Program-made: the position numbers and the translations under genes
Shown here: positions 1-9,562 of the stretch, piece after piece
Position numbering within the stretch: the stretch's first letter is position 1
How the letters are laid out: each line of letters opens with the position of its first letter
Assembly: GCA_016630955.3 (NCBI GenBank)
Contig: CM049989.1
Span: 558,001 to 622,000 of the forward strand
Reading direction: 5' to 3'
Length of the DNA stretch: 64,000 nt
Source of the DNA: Didymella arachidicola
Lineage: Eukaryota > Ascomycota > Dothideomycetes > Pleosporales > Didymellaceae
Notes under the pieces: generated by a model
The model's database searches: none
Told to the model about the DNA's origin: nothing
Seen by the model: only the letters and a program-made list of their open reading frames with translations

Positions 1-595
1 TGCCGGCTGTCTTGCCCACGCCGCCTGCGGTCTTGCCCACGCCCCTTGTAGCTCCGCTTGCAACCCCACCAACGCTCTTCGTTGCGTTATTCGTGACGCC
101 TCCCAAGGTCCTTGTAGCTCCGCCCGCAACCCCGCCAACTGCTTTCTTCGCCCCGCCTACGGTCTTCTTCGCGCCGAGGGGCACGCTGCTCGTCGGCCCT
201 GCAATCGAGCGCCCGCCCGCAAGGGCGCCCGAGGGCTTGGTGTTCGCGGGCATCGAGTTGCTGCGTTTAACGGCTGGCTTGCGCGCAGTGCTGGGCAGCG
301 CTTTCGACGCCGACGAGGGCTTGTAGGTTTGTCCTGAGAGCTTGGAGCCGTAGCCTGTTGCTGCTTTCTCGAGGCCTGGGGGTTGTTAGCGGAGCGCGCG
401 TGGATTTCTCCAACCCCAGGATGCGGGACGAGAGATGGCGATGAATGTACCTCCTCCCACACTCCTTCCGCCGTTCTCAATAGCATCGCCGGCTTTGATC
501 AATGCGTTTCCTGCGTACTCCCCGCCTGTCTTCTTCGCCGCGTCGACGAAGCCTTCCACCGAGCTCCAAATCATGTTCTGGATGAAACCCGCCAT
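1..595 (-). CDS. 11-residue-repeat protein, partial (runs off left edge)
   Basis: Two exons are visible: 451-595, starting at an ATG (MAGFIQNM...), and 375 to the window edge. They are joined by a 75-bp GT-AG intron (376-450) with a GCTAAC branch-like site, phase 1. The N-terminal ~48 residues resemble an amphipathic segment (EGFVDAAKKTGG). A Ser/Lys/Pro-rich linker follows, then at about 8-139 four consecutive 11-residue units: VGGVAGGATRT, LGGVTNNATKS, VGGVASGATRG and VGKTAGGVGKT. Such 11-mer periodicity is known from perilipin- and synuclein-type amphipathic helices that bind lipid surfaces; that role is inference here. The next gene on this strand is a lipid acyltransferase. The C-terminus lies outside the window and no family is recognised with confidence. 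Confidence 0.75.
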
Positions 596-1109
596 TGCGT
601 CGGTATCGATGCTCAAAACCGTATCAATCCAGACACTTCAATCTCAATGGTAAATCCAGTACGCAAAATCGACAACAACAAATCTGAATAAGAGCCAACA
701 CTATCAAATGATCCGTTGGACAGTATCTTGCCTCTTACCCCCAACCTCGAGATCCCGCAGATGACACCCCAATGACACCCTTGCGCCACCGCCCAACCTG
801 TTTCTCACGCTGGGATGCCCGTTGCCACTAACGCCGCCGTCCCCGCGATGACGTACCTGTGGCACGGGAAGCGACAGGGATGTCCTGGGAAACCGCGGTG
901 ATCATTCCTGGGCAGCGCACAGCCTTGTGAGTTGCACGACCTGGGAGCATTCACACCGCCTGTGGTCAAGTCTGAGTAGTAGCAGTAAAGTCTGTAAATC
1001 TGGTAATATTGAAAAGGTAATTGATGTGGCATAATGCAAAGCTAAGGGTATCCAACGCCGGTATGTGCTCTCAAGTTTCAACGCCCTACCCCAATCAGAT
1101 ATTGTACAT
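596..1109. other. intergenic, no gene seen
   Basis: This ~510-bp stretch between the 3' end of the acyltransferase gene and the start of the 11-mer-repeat gene must hold the promoter of the latter and the terminator of the former. No coding-like frame, RNA gene or repeat is visible. Confidence 0.5.
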
Positions 1110-3377
1110 TTACTTGGTAGCCAGCTTTGACGGTGCCTTTTGCGATGTCGCCGTTTTAGTCGCCGTCTTCTTCGGCGCTGGACTAGAAGTTGTCAACTTC
1201 CTCGGCGCAGACGCTGTGCTCGCTGCCGGTGCATTCAGCTTAGGCGGTGTTCTCACAGACCCCGGTGCTGCTTGTGCTCCAGTCGGCGCTGTCTTCACCG
1301 CAGGTTTCGATTTAGAACTCGACTGAGCAGTAGCTGACGGCGCAGCAGCCGTTTTCTTCCCAGCGACTTCCACAGCGCCGCTGCTTGTAATCTTGATCGG
1401 GATCCCGCCCGCGCTCATGACTGTTTCGCCTTTCTTCGCCTGCGCCTTGTCGACATCCTTCTTCCCAATGTTGAGAGTCAGCCCGTTGGCAGTCTTGACC
1501 GTGGTCGCTGCGGGCTTCTGTGGTTCCTGCACAGCGGTCGCTGGGACCTTGATGGTGACGCCAGAGGTGAGCGTCACTTCTTTCATGGGTCCGGGGGGCG
1601 GTGCGGGAGGCTTCGGTTTCGCGGCTGTCTTTTGCGATGTGGTGGGTTTAACTGGACGGGCTGCAGCTGGTTTCGACTTCACCGGGCTTTGCTTCGCTGC
1701 GGCTCCGGATGGCTTGCGAGCAGAGGCAGGCGTGATTGCGCTTTTTGCGCGTGTTGGGACTGCTGTGGGTGTTGCGAGAGTCTTTGTCGGGGCCTGTGGG
1801 AGCGCTGTGCTGGCTCGTCTCATTCCCCCGGGCAACACTGCGCCGTTCTTGATCGCAGTTTCCTTCACCAATTTCGCTAGGTTCTCCTGCGTCAGCGCGG
1901 CGACCTGCGGCATCTGCTGGGGATCGGCAGCCTGCGCTGCGCCCAGTTTCGCTGCACCCTCGATCATCTTCTCGAGCTGATCTGGACTTGGGAGACCGCC
2001 CATTTCTCCCCCGCCGTTCAGGAGCTGCTTCATGTGCTGTTCGAAGAAATCCTTGCCGCCTGGTATCAAGTCCGCGGGATTCGCGCCGTATGCGACGGTC
2101 AAGGCCATCAAGACGCTGCTAATCGGGGCGAAGATCTTGACGAACTCGTTCCAGTTGCCTGACTTGACCTCAGTCTCGATCTGCACCGCTGGCCTCGGGA
2201 CGCTGCGGATGCTCTGAGAGCCCTGGGAGCCCTGGGAGCTGCGGTCGCCCATGTCGAGGTGATCCTTCCAGAAGTTCTCGGCCGGGAAGCGGGAGTGCTT
2301 CTGGAAGTATTCGAGCATGTAGTCTTTCTCGCGCCACCGGTTGCGTAGCCAGACTTCGAATGCTTTGGTGTTTTGGATGGGGATGTCGGAGATGTGGAAG
2401 CGGCGCCAGTGCATGTTGACGGACTTTGGTGGACGGCCTTCGAAGAAGGTCGAGCGCAGTGTGAAGATGTCCTGTCCGAACTGTCCCGGTGGTACGCCTT
2501 CGTATGCGATGGTGCAGTCGTACAGCCACTCGGTGGTGTCTTGGAGCTCGTTCAAACAGAACCGTAGCCCTGTGCTTCGAGGTAAGAGTTGGTGCTTCAT
2601 GTCCTGAAGATTATTCTTCGTAGCCCAGGCCTTGCTCTTCTCCCGCGTGGTCGAGGAGAGATTCGTTCCTTCGGGGAAGATGATCAGCCACATGGGCTGA
2701 GTTACGCTGTTGAGCCGCGAAAGCGCCTTCTTGAAGCGGCGTTGGTCCTCTTCCCAGTTTCTAGCCAGGAAGATGAAGTTGTAGAACTGTGCACTCCAGC
2801 CGATGATTGGGATATTCCTGAGGGACTCTTTCAAGATGATGTAGACAAAGCCGTGCATGTTGTTAGTGTACGCGATCCACCAGAGATACAGCCAGTCTGT
2901 GTACAGCTGATGATTAGCCATTAGGACCATGCGGTCCGCGAAATTGCATTGCAGACTCCCGTCCTTCTTCTGGATGAGCTGGCCGACCATGGTCGAGTCT
3001 CCGCTGACTCTGACGACGGTAGGCGCCCACCATTGGGTCAGACAAGTGATCAGGATGGCGAAGCATTCTTTCGTGTAGGCCATGTACCCTTCGTAGAATT
3101 GAGGGTCGATCAACTTCAGCGGCGCTCCTAGAAACTGAGACGCACTGATGCTGTGGCACAGTCAGCTCAACGAGCGAAAGTCGAAAATGGTAGTTGCATA
3201 CGCCAGAACTCCAGACAGGAACGTCGACGCCAGCGTAAACGCCCTCTCCGCCTGGGTCAGCTCGCCATAGCGCGGCGGTCCCGCAGGATGCGCAGCGATA
3301 TTGTCCTTGGACACGCGCAGGCCCGCGCCGAGGTCATCTTTCTTCTTCTTGATCGCAGGCGACATGTCGAAGTGCAT
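1110..3377 (-). CDS. membrane lysophospholipid acyltransferase-like protein (LPLAT/Cst26 type)
   Basis: Two exons, 3202-3377 and 1110-3150, with a 51-bp intron (3151-3201); 738 aa. The start is the ATG at 3377; an in-frame ATG four codons later (3365) is possible. The junction reads GVLA/ISASQFLG, giving a hydrophobic N-terminal segment. PlsC-type motifs follow: NHQLYTDW (the H-x4-D catalytic motif, in its NH-x4-D form) and FPEGTN (the EGT acyl-acceptor motif). The acyltransferase domain occupies about residues 60-400. Family members acylate lysophospholipids in ER membranes; Cst26/LCLAT1-type proteins remodel phosphatidylinositol, but the substrate here is not known. The last ~330 residues are a Lys/Ala/Pro-rich low-complexity tail (KPKPPAPPPGP and similar), much longer than the catalytic core needs. 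Confidence 0.85.
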
Positions 3378-3763
3378 GTGTCGCAAGGGAAACCAGAACG
3401 GATCATGACCTCGCAAACGACACTCGGAGGATCAGACGTCAATAGCGGGCTAATAGTCGAGATCAAGTTTCGAGTTCCACAAGTTCAGTCCATCCCGCAG
3501 CACCCCTGTCCCCAGCCCCGTAAGTTGGAAGTGCGCGCCACAAGCGACGTCATCGGCAGCTCAGGTCAAGATATTGAGCATTCCCGCTTCCCGAGCTGCG
3601 GTCCAGTCGATATACCATACCATACACCGTAGCCATAATTCCCACTTCCATCGCATTGTCTGAGATTTTGATAACCATCACCAGTTTAGTCCCCCTCCAA
3701 GCGTTGTGTATAGTACAAAACATACTAACCCACCGCAGACACCCTCACACGACCCAAACCAAA
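3378..3763. other. divergent promoter region
   Basis: This ~390-bp region separates two divergently transcribed genes, the acyltransferase on minus and the small basic protein on plus, so it probably serves both. No TATA box or clear operator is recognised. Confidence 0.45.
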
Positions 3764-4444
3764 ATGCCCGCTTCGGTCGCCTCCGCGCCGGTAAATCGCA
3801 CATCCGCCAAGGCAGCGCCTTCGCGTGCGAAAAAAGCAGCCTCAACCGCAGGCAAGAAAACGCAAAGCACTTCAAGTGGCGCGCAAAACGGCGTCCAGCA
3901 GCACGCCTCGCCGTACACAATCATGGCGTCGCGCATCGCAAACCGCGTCGCCGAAATGGCGGAGAACATGACGTTTGTCGAGCGCGAGAGGTGCGTTTGT
4001 TTCCACACACACACACACAGTAGCAATAGCAGCTAGCGGCCGTTGGACCTACCCCAACGGCCCTTCTCCGGGCCCCCGGGTTCTCATCATCAGCACAGTC
4101 ACATCGAACACTCGTACTAACAACCCCCCTCTAGAACCCCGTCCCAGCCCGAGCACGCGCCCGTCCAGGCAGCGCCCGCGGCTAAAAAACCCCCCCGCAA
4201 ACTCGAAATGCGGATCCCCCCCTCGGGCGCCTCGCCCACAAACATAACCTTCTCGGCGCCGTTCCTGGACAACACGTTATCCAAGCTGCTCGCGCTGCAG
4301 AACAGGATGCTCAGTGTCAGCAATGATATTGCGCAGAGTGCGGATGTGGATGAGGCGACCAAGCAGGAGCAGTTTAAGCAGAGTGCCGAGTTGAGTCGGA
4401 TTATTGCGCTGATTTGTGCGGAGAAGGCGAGGCAGGGAGCTTGA
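3764..4444 (+). CDS. small Lys/Ala-rich conserved hypothetical protein
   Basis: Two exons, 3764-3990 and 4135-4444, with a 144-bp intron that begins GTGCGT, carries a (CA)n run and ends CTAAC...TCTAG; 178 aa. The join is phase 2 and reads VERER/TPSQPEHAP. The N-terminal third is basic and rich in Ala, Ser and Lys. A helical segment follows (ASRIANRVAEMAENMTFVER), and the C-terminal ~70 residues (LLALQNRMLSVSNDIAQ...ELSRIIALICAEKA) look like an amphipathic or coiled-coil helix pair. No enzyme motif, signal peptide or membrane segment is seen. The shape would suit a small subunit of a nuclear or cytoskeletal complex, but that is a guess. Confidence 0.8.
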
Positions 4445-4727
4445 GCGAGGAAATCTTTTTGGGAGGAATGGGGGGATGGTATGTGATGTATGGCGTTGTG
4501 GTGCTGGGCTGGGGTTTCTGTATGATTATGATATGATTATGAATGAGGTGGTTTGGTCTGCGGCCGGGAAAAAGAATGAATACTAGTCTTATTTCAACTA
4601 CACATGCGCCTCCGAAAACGTTTGGAACTTGAAAGAAAGCTTCATGTCCTTTTGTGGGAGGCTCGGAGGTAGTAATCCGAAATCCACATCTTCTCTTTAC
4701 CTGTACTATACAAACAGCAGAGGGAGT

Positions 4728-6063
4728 CTAATCACCCCCCATCTCCTCATGAAACGCATCGCCAAACGCCGAATCATCAACCAAATCACCCAGACCCATG
4801 CTATCGTCCTGCGTGAAATCCGCAAGCGCATCGCCCGCCGAGTCGTCGCCGCCGAAATTAGTGAAATCGGGCACGCTGTCGAACATGCTACCCACGTCCA
4901 CGTCGACGCTCGACTGGCCCAGTGTCTGGTCGTTGGTGCTCGGGTTGTTCGTGTTGGGCGCGGGGTTGTGGGTAGGTTGCTGTGAGGCGGGGGCTTGGTC
5001 GTCGACGACGACCCATTCGTCTGCTTTGTCGTCGGCGTTGGTCATGCCTGACATTTCGACGTCGAGGTCCAGGAGGTCGTCGCCGGTGGTGTCGAGGTGC
5101 GGGGTTTGAGTGTCATAGGGCTGTTGCTGGGCCGTGTTGCTGGCGAGCAGGCTGGGGGTGCCGACTGCGGACTGGGATTGGCTTGGGGGCTGGGACAGGC
5201 GCGGCATGGATATGTTGCCAGGTGTGCCTCCCAGAGAGCCGGTGCCGTATTGGTCGAGCAGACTGGCGGCTGTGTTGTCGAAGTCTGAAGCGCCGTCGAT
5301 GTTTGAGCCGTTGGAGGCTGCTTGTGTGGTGCTGCCGTTGACTTGGGTCTTCTGGGGCGGCGATGGCTGCCTTTCGATGAAGCCGCCCTTGTCGACACAG
5401 ACGACCGACTTCTTTGCATCGAATGTGACGCCCAGTGACTTCTCCAGGTCCTGGACGACGCTTTCTGACGGGTCTGTGCTCTCGTCGTCGTTGGGTGGTG
5501 CGCGTGAAAGGTCGCGCAGTCTCCTCTCGGCCTTGATGTACGTTCGTGTGCGCTTCAGCTGCGCCATCTTGCGCGCGTGGTCGGCCTTCATCTTGTCCAT
5601 GTCAGCCTGCTCGTTCTTGGTGTACTCGGCGACTCGCTTCTCAAAGTCTTTGAGGTGCTCCGGGTTCATCTTGTAGTAGTCTTTGATCTTGTAGGCGCCC
5701 CTGGCAGTGTCCGGGTTCTCAGCGCCGGGCACATCGAGGATGCCGGCCGTCAGCGGCGCGAGCTCGCCCATGAGCCCCAGGCCGAGGTCGATGGGCGCGA
5801 TGTTGCCCACGGCGTAGGGCGACGAGAAGATCTCCTCCATCCACTCGTGGTGCTGCTTGTACCTCGACAGGCTGATCTCGCGCGGCGTCAGGAAGTCGAA
5901 GGCATCCTGTGTGGCGTTCTCCTCGTCTTCGAGGGAGGTGTCGGGGAGGGCTGCTCCAGCCAGGGACGGACGGGCCTGCGCGGGGGCTGCGGGCCCACGC
6001 ATGCGCTTGGCGGGCGGCGGCTGGGCGACATAGGGGCGGCCGGGCTGCATGGGGTTGTAGTAG

Positions 6064-6098
<35 letters not shown>

Positions 6099-6793
6099 CA
6101 TGGCGGCCTGCTGGCCGAACTCGACCTTGGGCCAGTTGGAGGCGTCGTGCAGCATGAACTCCTTGCGCATGAGCGGCCCCGCGGCCTGCAGCTGGGCGCG
6201 CATCTGCAGCGTCGCCTGGGTCTCGCGCGCGACGGGGATCTGGCCGGCGGCGAGGCGGTGCTGCTGGTCGGCGGGCCGGTAGTGGACCAGCCACAGGCTG
6301 GGGTCGAAGCTGCCGGGGCCCGCGGTGAGGCGGTAGCGGTAGCGGGCGTGCATGGCAAAGGGCTCGTGGGGGTAGTGGTAGCCCGTGTTGTGGACGAGCA
6401 CCTGCAGCGTGTAGCCGCGGACGGGCATGTCGAAGGCCTGCTCGGGGTCGGCCCACACCATGCCGTCCGACGCAAAGTGCGAGCCCATGCGCGGCGGCTG
6501 CCAGGCGAGCATCACGGTGCCGTCCTGCGGCGGCGCGGCGAAGAAGGTCCACGCGACGGGCGACGTGTCGCGCACAATCTGCGGGCCCTTGGTGAGGTAC
6601 TCGACGGCCTGCTCGGGGCGCAGCTGGGGGAGGACGGGGAAGCGGTACGACGACACCAGGTGGACGTGCGCGAGCTGTCTGGTTAGCCACGGCGACGACG
6701 ACGACGAGACGCCGGCGCACTCACGACGTGGTTCGGCACCTGCGCGCTGGGGTCGCTGCCGCCAGCGCTGTATGTTTGGTTCATGCCGTACAT
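4728..6793 (-). CDS. ssr4: SWI/SNF and RSC complex subunit Ssr4-like (DUF1750)
   Basis: Two exons, 6725-6793 (MYGMNQTYSAGG..., 23 codons) and 4728-6674, with a 50-bp intron (6675-6724, GTGAGT...CTAAC...CAG). The join gives NHV/LAHVHLVSSYRFPV. The N-terminal ~200 residues (PEQAVEYL, PVAWTFF, MLAWQPP, then a YHYPHEPFAMHARYRYR segment) match my recollection of DUF1750, the domain of fission-yeast Ssr4. A 10-Gln run (CTG/CAG repeat near 6064-6095) and a PPPAKRMRG linker follow. A charged helical region (about 5500-5700) comes next, then an acidic, Ser/Thr/Gln-rich C-terminus. Family members are nuclear chromatin-remodelling subunits found mainly in fungi. The assignment rests on remembered family features; a profile search would settle it. 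Confidence 0.78.
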
Positions 6794-6816
6794 GTTGGGT
6801 GGTGTGGTGCGGCGAC

Positions 6817-6876
6817 GGGCGCGACAACGGGCGCGACAACGGGCGCGACAACGGGCGCGACAACGGGCGCGACAAC
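6817..6876. repeat. 12-bp minisatellite, five units
   Basis: Five exact tandem copies of GGGCGCGACAAC lie 24-83 bp upstream of the Ssr4-like start codon, in its presumed 5' leader or core promoter. The unit length is a multiple of three, but there is no start codon that would put it into the protein. Confidence 0.95.
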
Positions 6877-7621
6877 AATTCCGCGCGATTCGCAAGGCAG
6901 AGGACTGTCGTGGGCCAACGCGATGGCTGCGAATGAGGAGCTGCCTCGGGCGCGTTGAGCAGAGCATCGCGGTCGCGCCAAGAGTGCACGGGCCAGCAGC
7001 ATGACGGCGCTCACTGCCATGGCCCATGGCTCTTGCATCCAAGGTTCACGACAAGACAAGACTCGAGTCAAGACTCAAGACTCAGTATATAAAATAGAGA
7101 CTCGGCACAAGACTCAAGACCAGGCCCAGACGCATGCGCAACTGACATGGCTTTCTTTCGAGACACCTCTGCCCAGCACCACAATCCAGCCAAGCTGCAG
7201 CTGCACACCCAGCCTCAGCGCACAGCCAGAGCCCCAGAGTACACGTGATACCCACACTATAGGCGGTCAAGCTGCACAATGTTGGCAGCGCGGTATCCGC
7301 AGCCTCCTATTTCGAAACTTCGAGTCCACATCTAGCCATCTTTGCTGGCGCTTGCGCCTCACTTTGTGGGGCGAGGCGAACAACCAGCTATTCACACGTT
7401 GGCATTGCTGGCATGCTATGCAACTAACAGTGACAACAACGAACCACTAACCCAAGGACATTCAAAGGCTCCACTTCGAAGGCAGGCGGTGATATGGACG
7501 GCGGGCCTCTTATAATCCACAGCAGCCCCAACCATGTCTCCAGCATCGTTCTTCTGCACCGCAGCATATCATCCATCGCACGACGACACCAAGTTGCGCA
7601 TTTCAAAGCCACATAGCCAAC
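6877..7621. other. divergent intergenic region with CAAGACT-type short repeats
   Basis: The divergent spacer between the Ssr4-like gene (minus) and the coiled-coil gene (plus). At about 7050-7125 the motif CAAGACTC/CAAGACC recurs at least five times around a TATATAAAAT (about 7085-7094), a possible TATA element for the plus-strand gene. No coding frame is supported. Confidence 0.5.
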
Positions 7622-9562
7622 ATGTGCATATTCTCATTTGGATTTCATGAGTGCGGTCATAGAGGTATTGATCACATCGACACGGGCTCATGCAGGTACT
7701 TTGCAGAAAGCGGAGTCCATTGCCAGGAGGACAATCCCGGACACAGGAACCGGCCAGGCGGTGTTGTGTTCTCCAACAACACCGCAAAGATACCAGGCTA
7801 CTGTGTTGGCTGTTTCCGAGAAGACAAAGACGCCACAGAACGCGCTATGGCGGAGTCGATGAGGACTGCGGAGGAGGAGGAAGAGGAAAGACGGCGAGAA
7901 GCGCGCAGACGCGCAAAAGAACAGCGGGAGCGCGCTGAGGAGGAGGCAAGACGAGAACGGAAGCGCAAAGAGGAGGAGCGAGCGGATAAGATCGAGAAGG
8001 CGCGTTTAGCCAAAGACCGGGAACAATACGAGCAGAACGAGGCCGAACGGCAGCAGAGGGAAGAATCTCAAAGAAGGGCGGCGGCGGCTGAGAAACAGCG
8101 GCAGAGAGATGTTGAGAAGAACAAACGAGAGAAAGAACGAGAGAAAGAACTGAAACAGCGGAAAAAGGATGCAGAATTGGCGGACGCACGGCGCCAGCAG
8201 GAGCGCGCTGAGGCTCAAGAGCGATTGAGAAGACAAGAGGAGCTAGACGAGGCTTACAGAAGGGAGGAAGAGAGAAAGGAAGCTGAGCATCAGGAAAAGC
8301 TGCGACAACTGGAGGAAGAAGCGGACCGCGCACGAGCTGAGAAGAAAGAGGCTGAGCAACAGAAGGCTGTCGAGCAGCTAAGACGTCGAGAAGCAGAACT
8401 CGAGCGTCGACAGAGAGAGATTGATGACCACAACCAGGCTCTGGCGAGAGAAACACAAGAAGCGAAGGCCCGAGAGGAGGCTGCCAAGCGTGAGTCTGAG
8501 GAGGCTGCTGCAAGGGAACTAGAAAGGAAGTTGGCATCACGCAGAATCGCATCTGAGACCCAGCCAACACCTGCACCACCAGCAGAGCAGACATCGCCGA
8601 TGGCGAAACCACCACCACCTTCGACCAAACCTGCCCTGGACATTAGCGGAGTCATCGGTCGCCACGGCTTTCAGGAAATCGGTTACGGCATGCTCGGTGG
8701 ACGACGCATTCCTCTTCACGAATCGCAAAGGCGACCCGAGCCTCCCAAAACCCCGGTTTCACCACCGCCCAAGCGTGGTCCAGCACCCATAAACCGCCTG
8801 GGAGGTGTAATTGCTTCCAGCCCGCACGACTACAAGATCCAGCAACCCAGTCTCGTTGCCACGCCTGGCACGCCAACGCCGGACTGGAAGAAGGCCCGCA
8901 AGCCGTCAGTGTTTAAACCCGTCTCTGCGCATGAGTCGACAGGTCCATCTGCTGAGCTTGCAGCCAAGTTGGCCAAACGAATGACTTGGGAGGCCGAGCA
9001 GGAAACACTGGAAGCCTCCAACTCTCCACATTCGAAGGCCGAGTCGGAGTGGGAGCTATCAAACAGACCGATCAGCAGCACCACCACATCTAGGCACCCA
9101 CCACCTTCCTTACCTCTCACACCGGCAACCTCAAACTCCCCTCCACCAACATACCCCATCGTTCCGCCCCTCGCGCACCCCAACATCACCTCCGCGTCCC
9201 CTCCACCTCCCGCAACAAAACCAAAGCCCCCCGTTCCAGTAAAACGCACATCCAGCCCATCCTCCCCAGCCCAAACATCCTCCACTACCCAGCAACCTTC
9301 AACACAAAACCCCTCGATCCCAACGCTGCCACCAATATCCTCACTACCAAGCCGCCTCCGCGTAGATTCCGCAGCACCGTCACCGCAGGTCGGTAGGAAG
9401 ACGGGTGCGAGTTCAGATTGGGATGACAGCGGGAGCGAGAGCGAGGAGGAAGAGGAAGACGGGTTCGGGGGCGATGCGGCGTGGGATGAGAAGAACAGGA
9501 ACTATTTCAGTCGTGGGGATGTGTTTGGGGAGCAGAGGAGGAAGGGGTGGGGGGCTGTGTGA
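7622..9562 (+). CDS. coiled-coil protein with N-terminal Cys/His-rich segment
   Basis: A single-exon frame of 646 aa starting at an ATG in good context (CCAACATGTGC). Residues 1-65 contain about six Cys and several His (HECGHRG, GSCRYF, VHCQED, YCVGCFRED), suggesting a metal-binding module. Residues ~75-300 are an almost uninterrupted Glu/Arg/Lys/Gln-rich helix with heptad character, which predicts a long coiled coil or single alpha-helix. Residues ~315-600 are Pro/Ser/Thr-rich and probably disordered, and the C-terminus has an acidic patch (SESEEEEEDGFGGD). No known enzyme motif is present, so this is likely a scaffold or cytoskeletal protein of unknown role. Confidence 0.85.
   Translation: MCIFSFGFHECGHRGIDHIDTGSCRYFAESGVHCQEDNPGHRNRPGGVVFSNNTAKIPGYCVGCFREDKDATERAMAESMRTAEEEEEERRREARRRAKEQRERAEEEARRERKRKEEERADKIEKARLAKDREQYEQNEAERQQREESQRRAAAAEKQRQRDVEKNKREKEREKELKQRKKDAELADARRQQERAEAQERLRRQEELDEAYRREEERKEAEHQEKLRQLEEEADRARAEKKEAEQQKAVEQLRRREAELERRQREIDDHNQALARETQEAKAREEAAKRESEEAAARELERKLASRRIASETQPTPAPPAEQTSPMAKPPPPSTKPALDISGVIGRHGFQEIGYGMLGGRRIPLHESQRRPEPPKTPVSPPPKRGPAPINRLGGVIASSPHDYKIQQPSLVATPGTPTPDWKKARKPSVFKPVSAHESTGPSAELAAKLAKRMTWEAEQETLEASNSPHSKAESEWELSNRPISSTTTSRHPPPSLPLTPATSNSPPPTYPIVPPLAHPNITSASPPPPATKPKPPVPVKRTSSPSSPAQTSSTTQQPSTQNPSIPTLPPISSLPSRLRVDSAAPSPQVGRKTGASSDWDDSGSESEEEEEDGFGGDAAWDEKNRNYFSRGDVFGEQRRKGWGAV

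Noticed and set aside
1140..2000. Long plus-strand frames opposite the acyltransferase tail and similar antisense frames in Sec24, Ssr4 and LINE ORF2
   Set aside because: They mirror GC-rich low-complexity or codon-biased coding sequence on the other strand and carry no motif or splice structure.
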